This document shows, in pieces, positions 24,396-36,243 of a stretch of 64,000 bases of DNA. The notes below the pieces were generated by a model. It was not told the origin of the DNA. It did not search any database and was given only the letters and a program-made list of their open reading frames with translations. The position numbers and the translations under genes are program-made. Position 1 is the stretch's first letter; every line of letters starts with the position of its first letter. The DNA is from Sialis fuliginosa (Eukaryota; Arthropoda; Insecta; Megaloptera; Sialidae), in NCBI GenBank assembly GCA_961205875.1, contig OY540809.1:34112267-34176266 (forward strand). Reading direction: 5' to 3'.

Positions 24396-24599
24396 ATTCT
24401 AAACCCTAAAAAAGCACATCTAGAGTTAAAGGTTAACTGAAATTATTTTAATAAATATAATAATAAATAAGATTATATATAATTACACTAAAAATTTGAT
24501 AGTATGCACTTTGTACATTCAAACATAAATTTTAATACTTTGCACTAAAATTTTAACTTGTATTGAAGTGCATATGTTCAAATTAGAATAGCGGAGCTT

Positions 24600-25075
24600 G
24601 CAAGTAAGTACATAACAAAATGTTTCATGATCAACAATAGTAAACTAACAACAAAATTATCAGAAATTTCAAACAAGTACGATACAAGACATAAGTACTG
24701 GCAAAAAAAGAAACTACCACCTCTAGTCGAGGTCTATCGAGATGTCGCCAACATACATATGTAAAGACATGTACAAGTTTAACCATTACCCAACGTTTGA
24801 CCTACCTTATGAAACATATTTATATGATATAAAAATCTTAACGAACATTAAATATGATGATAAACTTAAAAATAATAGTATAGTTGAGAAAATGATCATA
24901 TCTTCAGAAGATCAAATCTCGATTTTCACAGATGGTAGTAAAAACAATGATCATACACAATATGCGATATTTGAACCAAATAAAAATTACAAAAAAATAG
25001 TCAAGCTACATAAAGATCTAAGCATTTGTGGAAGCTTTGGAGTAATAATTAAATAAAATATATATAAAAAAAAAA
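24600..25075 (+). pseudogene. LINE ORF2 fragment, RNase H domain (I/Jockey-like)
   Basis: The longest piece (24742-25056) reads ISIFTDGSKNNDHTQYAIF, matching the IYTDGSK..G..G.A signature at the start of the RNase H domain of non-LTR retrotransposon ORF2 proteins. Before it, in another frame, is KYWQKKKLPPLVEVYRDVA, so at least one frameshift separates the two. The fragment stops shortly after the first RNase H acidic motif and is followed by poly(A)-rich DNA. A 5'-truncated dead copy. In FucTA intron 6. Confidence 0.6.
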
Positions 25076-25144
25076 ATAAGTACAATGAATCTGGCGAAAT
25101 GCTAAACAAGCAAAAGCCAAAAAAAAAAAGTATATATGTTGGAT

Positions 25145-25480
25145 TCTTGATTAATTCAATGTACTCAATTAGAAATACTTGTTAATATTTGATTACTACC
25201 ATTACTGAATCATAATCTACAGCTACTTAACTGTAAAATAGCGTAATTTGATGACACTCGCCCAATGGGTGTCAAAATTGTAGACATTTAAACTAATTGT
25301 TAGTGTAATCTATTTATTAATTATTATATTATCATAGCATCTGCTTTACATTGTTTAAAATTTTACGATTTTTTATTTTATAACTTTTGTGTTGTAATAA
25401 TTATTATTTTGTAATCATTAGCAAGTGTCCATCACTGGGTATCCATTATTGGTTTTACTTTATCGATTACTGGAGAAAAA
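25145..25480 (-). repeat. family C MITE copy, truncated
   Basis: Matches the reverse of 36567-37125 from ATTAGAAATACTTGTTAATA to TTACTGGAGAAAAAACATGG, where family B begins abruptly at 25483. The outer end is lost. Confidence 0.7.
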
Positions 25481-25482
25481 AC

Positions 25483-25968
25483 ATGGGAGGGAGGTCCAAA
25501 ATAATTTTGACAGTGTTCGTTATAATTTTCAGTGAAAGTACTAATTAAAAAGGTATATTCTCGAATTTTTTCAGATTTTTGTATTTTCATAGTTTAGAAA
25601 GTATTGGGGGGAGGGGACGCTGTGATAACGACATTTAAATGCAAATAAATCGTGACTGAAGGGTAAAAATCAAAAGGTCATTTGACATTTTTTGTTTCAT
25701 TTTAAGACATCTATCTAATGACAGCTCACTCAATGGGAAAAGTGAAAAAAAATGTGAGTTCACTTTTCAGTCTATGGATAAAAAAAATATTTTTTTTTCA
25801 AAAATCTTATCAATTCTGTTTTTGAGTTATCAGTCTTCGTTCGTATACCAAATTTTATCTTAATCGGCTTAAAATTTTTGAGGTCGGACATGGCGAAACT
25901 ATAAGGTTTATAGTTTATAGTTTTATAGTTTCGTCTATAAGGTTTCCTAGTTTTCTACGGAAACCTAA
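25483..25968 (-). repeat. repeat family B, inverted 5' part
   Basis: Reverse complement of the head and first unit of the 40844-42116 repeat: GACCTCAAAAATTTTAAGCC-like text, CACTTTTCAGTCTATGG and the final CTACGGAAACCTA. It interrupts a family C MITE (25145-25480), whose outer end is missing on the far side. A small local duplication of TTTATAGTTT lies near 25900. Confidence 0.7.
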
Positions 25969-26391
25969 AAAGTTCTTTTAAATACAAGACTTATAAATAG
26001 AATCAGAGATAAATATCTGGGGGTGATTTTTAATTAATTAGTAAGTAGTAATAGAATATTTATACATAGAATTTTATAAAATATATACAGTATATAGGTA
26101 TAATGTGGGATATAATGTGACTTAATTAAATTTGAATAATGGCGCCCTAGGGTCCTAGTTAACTTATTATTTTTTATTGATTCTACCAGCTCGTTATTAC
26201 ATTTATAACGAAGTAATGTTTTTAATCTCGTAAAATCTAATTATGTAAACTTATTAAATTTGCCTTATTTAACTCACCGCGATATTTTTTTTTTTTTTTT
26301 TTTAAATGTAATATTGTCAGTACAGCAATCAATGACATTATTTAGCAAAATCCAAAATAAGAGAGCAACCAATTTTAACATTATTCATATA
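25969..26391. other. no recognised feature
   Basis: AT-rich with a T-run near 26287-26304. Nothing else. Confidence 0.3.
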
Positions 26392-27646
26392 TAGCCCGAT
26401 CATTTTAGATCAAATTCAATGTAACATGCAAGAAAACTGTCGAGTTAAAACTTTTGACGCAGTTGAGTGTCCCCCGCGGAGTAGATGAAGAAATCACATT
26501 CTTGCCCATTATAATAATATTATAATATTATTATTATAATTTTCTGTGTATTGTCAAAATTGAATAAAGTAATAAAATATTATATAATATATATATATTC
26601 ACTTTAAAATTAGTTGATATTGTTCGTAAGTACAACCTTGGTTTATTTTAATGATCAAAATTTTAAATTGATTTGAAAACTGTTCAACACATTCAAACTT
26701 TTACCGCTCAAGTGGCAAGCCATTGTATAACTTCATCGAGTTAAAAACATGCTTGAAACGTGTGAACCTCTTGTAGGTTTACTTGAATACCTAATTAGAC
26801 AAGTACAAGCTTTTCTTTATTTACGCATACAAATGAAAAAGCGTTTACAATTGTTTTAAATCGATTTTCTCCATCGTGTTTTTAACTTTTAATAATAAAT
26901 AATTTATTGATTTTGTAATTGTATAACTATAGGTGTTAAGATTTCTATTTCAAAATATATAAAAAGCTTTAGAAGGAGGTGGTATTAATTTATATAAATA
27001 TTAAATAATTCGTGCAAGACATACACGGGTGTATGCCATAAGGGTTCCGAAGTACGTACTGCGTGGACTGTTTAGAGCCACTTACAGGTGCATTTTTGAG
27101 TTAGAAAAAATAAAATAAAAATAGTCATATTCTACTAATTGAGATCTACAATTACGACACCCCACATGCCTAGATATGATCACATTTTCTAAACAATTGA
27201 ATGTATGAATAATTTTTTTTGACAAAAGTTTCTTACTTTTTTATGATCTTTAAAATGATTTACTTTTGGATATACCGTTCCATTTGATTTTGATGGGAAA
27301 CGGGCATGTACTCCTCAAACTACCTCAACAACTGCGCCACTCTTCTAATTTTTAACAGTTTTTGCTTATTATTAGCAATAAATAATGTTTTTTCAACAAT
27401 ATTGACTTTATAAAGATTGTAGAGAATTAAATTCTCTATAAAATTGTTATTAACCTTTTTATCGAGAAATGCAAAATACGCGTTCAAATCGACAAAAACA
27501 CAAAATCCAAGATGGCGGACACTTCCGGTAATTAATTTATGGGCAATAATGTGATTTCATCATCTACTCCGCCGGGGACACACAACTGCGTCAAAAGTTT
27601 TGACTAGGCAGTTTTTTTCGTGAAAAAATCGAAAATGATTGGGCTA
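26392..27646. mobile_element. 1.25-kb element with ~125-bp inverted ends
   Basis: Ends TAGCCCGATCATTTT / AAAATGATTGGGCTA. Arms also share TTTTGACGCAGTTGAGTGTC and GAGTAGATGAAGAAATCACA. The interior holds the family A fragment and another repeat fragment (27015-27345) plus a TAATATTATAATATTA palindromic patch at about 26505-26545. Confidence 0.75.
27015..27345 (-). repeat. family A fragment joined to a fragment of the 8.5-kb repeat
   Basis: 27015-27182 is the inverted tail of family A (TGTATGCCATAAGGGTTCCG). 27183-27345 matches 8440-8580, sharing TATACCGTTCCATTTGATTT and AAACGGGCATGTA. Both lie within the larger inverted-end element 26392-27646, so they arrived as a unit or in succession. Confidence 0.6.
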
Positions 27647-28379
27647 ATACTTCCCAGACAACACAAGGTTCTAAAAATTATCTGGAAGATATCATTTTCT
27701 GAATATCTTCTAGAGTTCGTCAAAATTATATCCAAACGTTATCATTTTGTAGATATTCTCTACATAGTTAGTCGCAATGATATCTGGAAGATATCTAAAT
27801 TATCTTTATTTGCTGAAATCGTTGCACGCATGCGTAAAGTACTCTACGCATGCGTGCAACTATTTAAGTGAAGTTATCGTGCGCGTTGATATTTATAAGA
27901 ATGACAGTATGTACAGTCACCTGCAGATCTCGTCTGGCACCCTAAAGGCCATAATCGCTTACAAAAGAATTCAAATTTAAAGACAAACATCATCGGTTAT
28001 CTTTTTCTAGGGCGGAGCTTACACTTACAGTTATAACATTTTAAATAAAAACAATAAATATACTTCCATTTCAAATAATGATTTATTATTACAAATTTTG
28101 CTTTTATTACCTAATTTCTTATATTTATTATAGTTATTTACTTATGTATATTTTAAATCTAATATGTATGTATCTACAATTTATATTGGATTTGAAGATT
28201 ATTTTATACATTTTAACAATTAAATATTAATATATTATTTTTTGCTATTACATTTTACGTTTTACACATCATATTTTTCGAGATAAGCGGTAAAAGATAC
28301 AAAAATAACCTTTTTTATGTAGGTTGAGTTAATTAATTAATTGTATAAACAATCAATTTTTATAAAAATTGTGTAGTAG
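27647..28379. other. unique DNA with a strong 16-bp-stem hairpin
   Basis: 27821-27836 (GTTGCACGCATGCGTA) pairs exactly with 27845-27860, loop 8 bp. ATATCTGGAAGATATC motifs occur at about 27685 and 27780. No gene. Confidence 0.5.
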
Positions 28380-29273
28380 GTAATATACAATAAAATAACT
28401 CTAAAACTACTGAACCGATTTTAATGCGGCTTTCACCAATAGATAAATAATTGTTCGGAGCAGGTTTTTGGCTATTATTTTTTTATTGTTGCTGGTTCTA
28501 TAAAACAACTGTATTTGTTTATAATAAAAAAAATCAACAATAAGATTTCAATGCCACTATTTGCCATATTGATAAATTTTACTTTTTTATGGCGACAATC
28601 GATTATATAAGTCTTTGGAAACACATACAAACAGTTTTACAAAAATAAAGGTTTTGCAAAAAATTGTATTGTGAATCATAAACAAGCATGATTCTATTTT
28701 TAATAATTTAATTAAACAAAAACAATTGAAGATATCAGGTCCTAATTTTCAGTTAATATTCTGTACTACAAAATGTTTATTTTCCAGGGATATCAACTTA
28801 AAAAACGTTAAACTTTATTAGTTATTACAACCATTTTTATCAGCGTAACGGATAAACAAATGATTTTTTTTTAAATTTCAAAATTTTACATGAAATTTTT
28901 TTTGTATAATAGTTATTTAGACCGCTATTTACCAAAAATCATAAAATCTTAAGAATTTTGCAAATGAACCATGGATAACTCCTGTCGCGGACAACCAAAA
29001 TCGGATCAAACTTAGGGTATTATTCTACACTTGTAACAAATGCTGTTAGTATTAAAACTGTACCCAAAAATAATCTGTTTTAGCCTCCACAACCTGGACT
29101 ATAAAAGTTGTAGAGAACATTATTTTCTATAATTTATGTTCTATTCTTTTTTTGTATCTTTTATGAATTGACCAAAAATAATAATTTAGTTTTATTTAAA
29201 ATTAATTTTAATAATATGAAATCTATATAGTTATCTATGAAAATAAAATCATTTATTATTATAACTGTCAATT
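28380..29273. other. AT-rich; short fragment of a common insect repeat
   Basis: 28395-28455 (AACTACTGAACCGATTTTAA) is text common at the borders of arthropod RTE/Helitron-type repeats. The rest is unremarkable. Confidence 0.35.
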
Positions 29274-30793
29274 ATACAGGGTGGGGCAATAGTGTGTGGA
29301 AGTTCGATAGCTCGTAGACCATAACAGATAAAAAAAAATTTCTAATGCAGATGTAGACTGTGGGTAAATGCGCATACATAGAAATTATTTTCAAATATAC
29401 AGGGTGCTACAAAAAAGTGTGGCACGCTTAAGGTAATTTGTTTTAAATGGAATGCCCTGATTATTTTTGCATATTTAATACATCTCTTGGGATGTTTATT
29501 CATATCAAAAATATTAGCCCCATCTGATGTCCGGTTCAGACGTAATAATATATTTTTCAAAAAAATTGACTTTTACATTACTCCACTTAAAAATTCACCA
29601 CTTCCGCGGCCGGAGCTTTGAAGACGAAATTAAATATGGACCTTATTGTAGGAGGTTGATGGGTACTTTTGCTTTAATATCTTAGAGCCACCATGTACAG
29701 GATGTTCAAAATTAATTTTCAAATTTTGAGAACTTCAAAGTTATTTTTCTCAACTATTTCAAATGGAACACCCTATATATTTTTTAATGATGTTATGTAG
29801 AATTACATAACGAACATTTTTTGTTTGTTCATCCTTATGGTTATTTGTAACCATTTTTGAATTATTGAGCAAAAAGTACAAAATTCAGAAATATTTACTA
29901 AAAAAAATTAATTTTTTTTCAAATAAAATAAAACACCATGTACAGGATCTTCATGTTGCCCATAAAACAGCATTTTATGTTTCTGTCTCAATTTCTCACT
30001 GCTCATTAATGAATTTATATGATTGTAAATTATTTTGGTTGTTTGTGTTCAATAAAATAATAAAGCATCTGTTTGCTAGCTGAAAAAAATTCAAGCTGTT
30101 TTTATGGGCAACATGAACATACTGTACATGGTATTTTATTTTATTTGAAAAAAAATATTTTTTTTTAGTAAATATTGCTGAATTTTGTACTTTTTGCTCA
30201 ATAATTCAAAAATGGTTACAAATAACCATAAGGATGAACAAACAAAAAATGTTCGTTATGTAATTCTACATAACATCATTAAAAAATATATAGGGTGTTC
30301 CATTTGAAATAGTTGAGAAAAATAACTTTGAAGTTCTCAAAATTTGAAAATTAATTTTGAACACCCTGTACATGGTGGCTCTAAGATATTGAAGCAAAAG
30401 TACTCACCAACATCCTACAATAAGGTCCATATTTAATTTCGTCTTCAAAGCTCCGGCCGCGGAAGTGGTGAATTTTTAAGTGGAGTAATGTAAAAGTCAA
30501 TTTTTTTGAAAAATATATTATTACGTCTAAACTGGACATCAGATGGGGCTAATATTTTTGATATGAATAAACATCCCAAGAGAAGTTTTAAATATGCAAA
30601 AATAATCAGGGCATTCCATTTAAAAAAAAATAACCTTAAGCGTGCCACACTTTTTTGTAGCACCCTGTATATTTGAAAATAATTTCTATGTATGCACATT
30701 TACCCACAGTTTACATCTGCATTAGAAATTTTTTTTTATCTGTTATGGTCTACGAGCTATCGAACTACCACACACTATTGCCCCACCCGTATA
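29274..30793. repeat. 1.5-kb near-perfect palindrome, ACAGGGTG ends
   Basis: Arms 29274-29980 and about 30085-30793 match with few differences; spacer about 100 bp. Ends TACAGGGTGGGGCAATAGTG. Each arm contains further TACAGGGTG/TACAGGATG motifs at 29398 and 29697 with mirrored partners, as if similar units were nested. Open frames inside (29342-29560, 30445-30699) are mirror images and not genes. In FucTA intron 6. Confidence 0.9.
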
Positions 30794-32192
30794 GATTTAT
30801 AGAAATAATAATATCTAAAACGTGCCAAACTGTTGAAATATTAAATAAATAAGAAGCCATTGACAAAACAACATTTTTTTAAGCATAAAAATTATTATAC
30901 CGATTTATAATAAAAAAATAAAAACATTTGAAATAAAATCACATAATAGAATTAAAATATATCTCGAACATATATATTTATTTATTTTTACAATATATTT
31001 GCGTTTCTTGTAATATAAATATAAGCAATAAAATCACTACCTTTGCAATAACACATGCGTTAATTTTAACCCACTCGTAGGTATACATATTTAACAAAAT
31101 ATAAAAATTTCAAATTCCTTTTTTATAGTCATTAGGCATTATAATGACTAGTTTAAAATTTTCAAATTTTTAAATTACATTTAAAAAGGTGCAATGGCTA
31201 TCACTAGACTTTCTTTGTCGTTTGTTAACGACTACAGATCAGCACATAGCCATCAAGTCGAAAATAATCAGAACGGGTTCAGAGAAGGTTAAAATGAATA
31301 TTGCCATCAAAATCCGAAATTGAAAAAATTGGTTTAACAATACTAACTTCAAATTTGAGAGGGGGGTAGACAAAACAAGTTTTAAAGTTCGAATTAAAAG
31401 AATTGTAGTATATTAAATTAAGAAATTTTTATTTGATTTGCTATAGTTTTACATATGTTGTTTCTTATGGGGTATGACCCCTATGATCCCACCCCCTTTA
31501 TTTAAATTACTTTAAATTTATAAGTTTTTTTTAAGGGGAACATAACATTAAACGAATATCCTTCGCCTTTCAGTGGGGGGAGGGGCTTACATACTCCTAC
31601 CCCCCTTCAAAACGTTTTAATCTTCACCTTATCCATATTAATGAGACATATAATTTTATATCAAGTTTAATATATTTAAATACTAAAATTTGGAATATCA
31701 AATATTTATTGCCACAAAATTTACTTATACAATTTTCAATAGATTGCATAATAATTTAATTGCACAAATATATATGAGTACTATAAACAAAGAGTAGTTC
31801 TTTATCTAGCAAATGAATTTCAAAATATCTGTCTTTGTTTGATACATGGAGAAATGATTTAAATATTATAATAATCAAATGGGAGGAGCCTACTAAGTTT
31901 GTGATAAACGAAAATGAATACAAAATGCAAGACCATTAATGCAGGTGACAGTACATAATTTTGTAAAATTATGGATAGTATGCGTAAAAAAAAACGTTGT
32001 CACATATTGTTTGATACGTTTTTCTATGAAAATATACGACGGTAATGAACATCTGGATATTATTCTATTATTATAATTTTTTTATTAAAGTTGGCTTCTA
32101 GAGTACCTTGCTTACTATAAAATCAGTAACTATTTTCAATGATTCAGATTAAGAAAGTAGAGTTTCCAATTAACGTTATAGTTTTCACTCAC
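30794..32192. other. AT-rich intronic DNA, nothing recognised
   Basis: Short C/G tracts at 31490 and 31565-31610. TGGCTATCACTAGAC at 31196 is partly mirrored by CATAGCCATCAAG at 31244. No gene or mobile element identified. Confidence 0.3.
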
Positions 32193-32444
32193 TTTGCTGT
32201 CGGTGAGTCCTGATGATGTAGCATCGAGCATACCCTACACCAGAAGTACGTGTTGATAAACTCGCCGGTACCTTTCCACTTGAAGTACGAGTTATAGAGC
32301 TTGTCGTCGGCATCGAGCCGCATCAGATACGCGGCTAGTTCGCGAGGCGACGCGAACTCGTCCACGTGGATGTAAGATCGCCGCGGGGCAACGCGTGCGT
32401 AGTCTTCCGGCCGAGCACCCATCACAATAGGCAGTACGTTACGA
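32193..32444 (-). CDS. FucTA: FucTA exon 6: catalytic domain, last part
   Basis: Codes for residues 432-514 and two bases of codon 515. The acceptor is TTCTATTTCAG and the donor is GTGAGT. Reads RNVLPIVMGARPEDYARVAP, SYIHVDEF, SPRELAAYL and FKWKGTGEFI, then FWCRVCSMLHH: the GT10 C-terminal core. Reading on without splicing meets TGA at once (32189-32191), but the GTGAGT donor lies just before it. Splicing there joins in frame to exon 7, so this stop is intronic. Confidence 0.94.
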
Positions 32445-32529
32445 CTGAAATAGAATATAAAAATAAATATTTTAAATATTATATGATACTTCAAAATGCA
32501 TTATATTTAGTAGAGGGAAATTAGCATTT

Positions 32530-33220
32530 TGAAGTGATGCATTCGGGAAGTTGGATTTTCTCTTTATATGTTCCAAGATTAGTTGAAAATCATAAATTTG
32601 GGAAAATCGGCCATGTTCGTCCCGAGAAAATTTCATAATTGTGCATTTTTGATATATTTCGAGTGTATCACTACACTGTTATCTCTGGTTCTGTAGGTCG
32701 TAGGAAAATACAGAAAATAATAAAATACTGATAAGTTAATAGACTATAGAACTGCATAGGTAGCGTTACTTTTCAAACGCATCCTAACATCAAAAATAAA
32801 AAAATTGTCAAAAAACTTTTTTTATCACTAATAATGCAATAATTAACGTAAAACTGAAAGGATTTTTACGAAAAAAAGAGAAAATATGTATTTTTATGTT
32901 AAAAATAGGTGATCAAATTTCAAAAATAAAATTTGATTCTTACACCCACAATCGGCAATTTTTGAAAAAAAATGGAAAAGCTAAAAGTAAATTTTATTTT
33001 TTTAATTGTAGACTTTTTTATGTATACTTTCTTGTGAACATATGTGAAAATCTGTTGTGTGCGATACACTCGAAATATATCAAAAATGCACAATTATGCA
33101 ATTTTCTCGGGACGCACATAGCCGATTTTCCCAAATTTTTGATTTTCAACTAATTTTGGAACATATAAAAAGAAAATCCAAAAAAATCCAACTTCCCAAA
33201 TGCATCACTATTCATCACTT
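32530..33220. repeat. foldback inside FucTA intron 5
   Basis: Arms 32530-32710 and 33050-33220 share GATATATTTCGAGTGTATC and GAAAATCGGCCATG-like text. Takes up most of the 917-bp intron, leaving 85 bp and 141 bp to the exons. Non-coding. Confidence 0.75.
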
Positions 33221-33361
33221 TTTTTTATCTCTATTCCCTGTACTAATTATGAAAAGATAACAAAGACATATTTATTATGGATGTTCTACGAAAAAAAAAC
33301 AACAATAACGTTAAAATGATATAATGTATATATGTATTTGCATATTTGAATAATTATTTAC

Positions 33362-33516
33362 CCAAGACCATTGACGAAAAATTTTTCTGTGATATAATCT
33401 CTACAATTTGAGTTTTCGAACGCTAAATAAAATTTATAATCCTTGTCGAGCATTTCGAAACATTTTGAATCAGTTCGGGCACATCGCATCGTCCCACAAG
33501 CACCATAGATATCAAC
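33362..33516 (-). CDS. FucTA: FucTA exon 5: alpha-1,3-FucT signature motif
   Basis: Codes for residues 380-430 plus two bases of codon 431. The acceptor is TTATTTCAG and the donor is GTAAAT. Holds the GDP-fucose-binding signature YKFYLAFENSNCRDYITEK (residues 406-424) followed by FFVNGL. The Cys pair in ACGTMRCAR is typical of the family. GG plus the first T of exon 6 makes Gly431, giving EKFFVNGLGRNVLPIVMG across the junction; relatives usually have AL(Q/K) in place of GLG. Confidence 0.95.
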
Positions 33517-33653
33517 CTGAAATAATAGATTTATATCAGTTATTTATACCAAAATTACTACTATAATAAACTATTCGAATTTATCAACAAAACTAAACTA
33601 ACAATATAACAACAACAAATAGAAGATAAACTAAAACCAAATATGACGGATTC

Positions 33654-33746
33654 CAGGGTGGCCATATTGACAGGATTGGGGTGTTTGGTTGACTATGAAA
33701 GGGGATGACAACCAAACACCCCAATCCTGTCAATATGGTCACCCTG
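33654..33746. mobile_element. 93-bp hairpin MITE, CAGGGTG ends
   Basis: Left 38 bp (33654-33691) pair with 33709-33746 with one mismatch. Ends CAGGGTGGCCATATTGACAG. Loop 17 bp. Next to poly-C/poly-A and an ACACAC run (33815-33865). Overlapping 92- and 123-codon frames come from this low-complexity DNA. In FucTA intron 4. Confidence 0.8.
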
Positions 33747-34026
33747 TTCTTCTTATCCTGTGATGACCGGCCCATCAGCCACATCCTATATCCATCTTGT
33801 GTCCCCGTGAATTCCCCCCCCCCCCCCCAAAAAAAAAACAAAACAAAACAACACACACACACAAATACACGGAACAATACACGAAGAACTGTCAGAAGAA
33901 AAGAAGATCCAGCCAACATTAATGTGAAAAAAAATATCAAAATAAATCTATTTACATATAGCATGTATTTTTTTTTAAATTAATGTATTTTTGTATCAAC
34001 TTTTGTGCATGTATTCTGCATATACA

Positions 34027-34592
34027 TTAGGGTGGAGTGAAAAAATTTGTTTTTCGAATCTTCAAAACGCTATATGCGCAAAATTTGCATTTGTATATCC
34101 TTAAAACACATACCAAAGGAATTTGTAATTGGATATCATCCTGAGGTTCCTAAATGATTTTCTTTATTAGAAAAAAACATAAATTTTTGGACATTATATC
34201 TCGGTAACGGGGTAAGATATTTGAATTCGCAGTAGTTTAAATTAAAGAGACATTCAGTACCTTTAAAATGATATATAACAGTCAAATATTTATTATAGTT
34301 AATCGTAAAAATGACCTTAAAAAAAAACAAAAAAATAAACATCATTTAAAAAATAATGATTAACTATAAAAAAATTTACAGTTACATACATATTATTTTT
34401 AAGGCACTGGATGCTCTTTAATTTAAATTATTGCCATTCAAATATCTTACCCCGTTACCGAGATATAATGCCCAAATTTTTTTTTTTAATAAAGAAAATC
34501 AGTTAGGAACCTCAGGATGATATCTAATTACAAATTCCTTCGGTAGGTGTGTTAAGGATATACAAATGCAAATTTTGCGCATATAGCGTTAT
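34027..34592. repeat. family E palindrome
   Basis: Arms 34066-34315 and 34330-34592 mirror (ATATCTCGGTAACGGGGTAA). The left end TTAGGGTGGAGTGAAAAAA has no mirror on the right. A single-arm copy starts at 54864. In FucTA intron 4. Confidence 0.8.
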
Positions 34593-34762
34593 ATGTATAT
34601 ACATAACGTACATATGTATATTAAAAAACATAATTTTTCGAAATTAAATGTTTTTTTTATTGAAAAAATATGAATAGTTCACAATTACGGGGCGCTAGTC
34701 CAATAACCTTAATTGACACGGTTAAAAGTGAAAGTGTATGCGTACTTTTATAACTAACATAC

Positions 34763-35035
34763 CTGTATGTGTTTTTGTAGCTCGCGGGCATACTGCAGCC
34801 TGTTGTTCCTGGCACCGCAATTAGACACAAACCACGCGACCTTTTTGGTCTTGTTGGCCGCGTAGTTGATTATTGTCTTATTGTGTGGCACGAGGGACGG
34901 ATGGTACGAAGCCCAGCGTTCGTAGGGTGCCACAATGTCACTGTCGCGCCGGTACGTCGACGTCCAGTTGAACACGTCCGGCTTCTTCACTGCCTGCGTG
35001 TGGTACGGGCATTCCAAGTAGTACAGCATCCAAAT
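34763..35035 (-). CDS. FucTA: FucTA exon 4: catalytic domain, first part
   Basis: Codes for residues 289-379, phase 0 at both ends. The acceptor is CACGCAG and the donor is GTATGT. Contains LYYLECPYHT, the GT10 acceptor-site motif VFNWTSTYRRDSDIV, and KVAWFVSNCGARNNRLQY. Three N-glycosylation sequons (NWT 311, NKT 340, NKT 349); the first lies in the conserved motif. This is one of the most conserved parts of alpha-1,3-fucosyltransferases, and all the usual residues are present. Confidence 0.95.
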
Positions 35036-35112
35036 CTGCGTGATTTCGCTTATTTATTTCGTTATATTACATAATTTTCTACTTTTATTATAATTTAGCT
35101 AGTTATTGATTA

Positions 35113-35373
35113 CACAGATCCACAAAAAAGTGGTCTGTGCTGGGGTACAGACCCAACTTTTCTTTTGTATTTTTTCCCGCTGAACTCGAATCCGCCGTCA
35201 TAATTGGGGATTGATGAACAAAATCACGAGAAACCGTGCACACACCACTTTTTTTTTAGACCTATGTTATGGTTTTTATCGTTTTTTTGGGGGTTTCTCG
35301 TGATTTTGTTCATTAACCCCCAATTATGACGACGTACCCCAGCACAGACCACTTCTTTTTTTGTGGACCTGTG
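35113..35373. mobile_element. MITE with CACAGRTCCACAAAAAA ends
   Basis: Outer arms (GTGGTCTGTGCTGGGGTAC) and inner arms (TTGATGAACAAAATCACGAG) both mirror; 261 bp. It ends 78 bp upstream of the FucTA exon 4 acceptor, in intron 3. Confidence 0.75.
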
Positions 35374-35813
35374 CTATGATTGATTTCTGGGTACATGTAG
35401 TGTCTTTTAGGTCATAGTATTCTTGATTAAAACTCATTTCACAATATATGTAGATAACATTTAAGAACTATACGAGAATTATAGATATGATTAAAAACGC
35501 TGTTTTTATGATTTAAATTAACTATAGTTCTTCTAATAAGTGTTATATACAGGTAAGTCCTACTTGAAATAACAAATGCCATGTCATCACTTAATTAATT
35601 AATTAAGTTGGACTGGAATACTATGTAGCCGAAGCTAGGGGCAGGGGGGCAATTACCCCCCCAACATTTTCAGTGGTAGGGCAATGACTACTTTTTGCCT
35701 CCCCCAAAATTTGGATACTATTTTTTTAGGGCGGGTTTGAGGCGACGCGTAGTTATAAAAATCTGTTTTCTGTAATTTTTGTACTCTTAACAATTCTGTG
35801 ATTTTTGTAAACT

Positions 35814-36197
35814 GATGTTAAAGCTCACAAACAAATTATAAAATGTAACCACGAGTCTAGTCAGAGATAAAGAAAACTATAAAGTGGGTACAGTGAAACC
35901 TCGTTACTACGTTTTTTTTAGGTCCCAAAATTCCTCCATAAGACCCCATGTTAAAATATTTCCTTACTGCGTTTTTCTCGTTTGTACGTATTTTCCCTCC
36001 ATCCCTTTAAAAATGTACTAACGAGGTTGCACTGTATTTCTATTTTTTTTTTTTTAACAAATAATACGATAATAATCAAGTTAAAGAAAATTGAAGTCAA
36101 TTTTGAATTTTAATAACGCCAAGTAAAATTAGGTCATCTTAATTTTTGAGGTTCGTACTGCCCCCCCCCCCCCCCAATTTGTTTCCGGCGCCACTGA
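35814..36197. repeat. repeat family F, complete-looking end, with pogo MITE
   Basis: Matches 1-349 at the window start. Shared: CAAATTATAAAATGTAACCA, AAGAAAATTGAAG and the final TCCGGCGCCACTG, a hAT-like terminus following a C-tract. Near 35630-35720 a G-rich tract (GGGGCAGGGGGGC) may belong to the other end. Confidence 0.65.
35891..36034. mobile_element. pogo-like MITE with TA duplications
   Basis: 144 bp. Ends CAGTGAAACCTCGTTACTAC and, inverted, CAGTGCAACCTCGTTAGTAC, with TA on each side. These are the CAGTGRAACCTCG ends of pogo/Tigger elements. No coding content. Inserted in family F. Confidence 0.8.
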
Positions 36198-36243
36198 TTT
36201 TAAATTTAGTATTAGATTTTCAAATAATTGGTAATATTTAAAT

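Noticed and set aside
32189-32191. TGA directly after exon 6 as the end of FucTA
   Set aside because: A GTGAGT donor overlaps it, and splicing to 23105 continues in frame into the conserved NEWWRGGGVC C-terminus.
33593-33983. Opposed open frames of 123 and 92 codons
   Set aside because: They read through a hairpin MITE, a poly-C/poly-A run and an ACACAC tract; low complexity, no domain.
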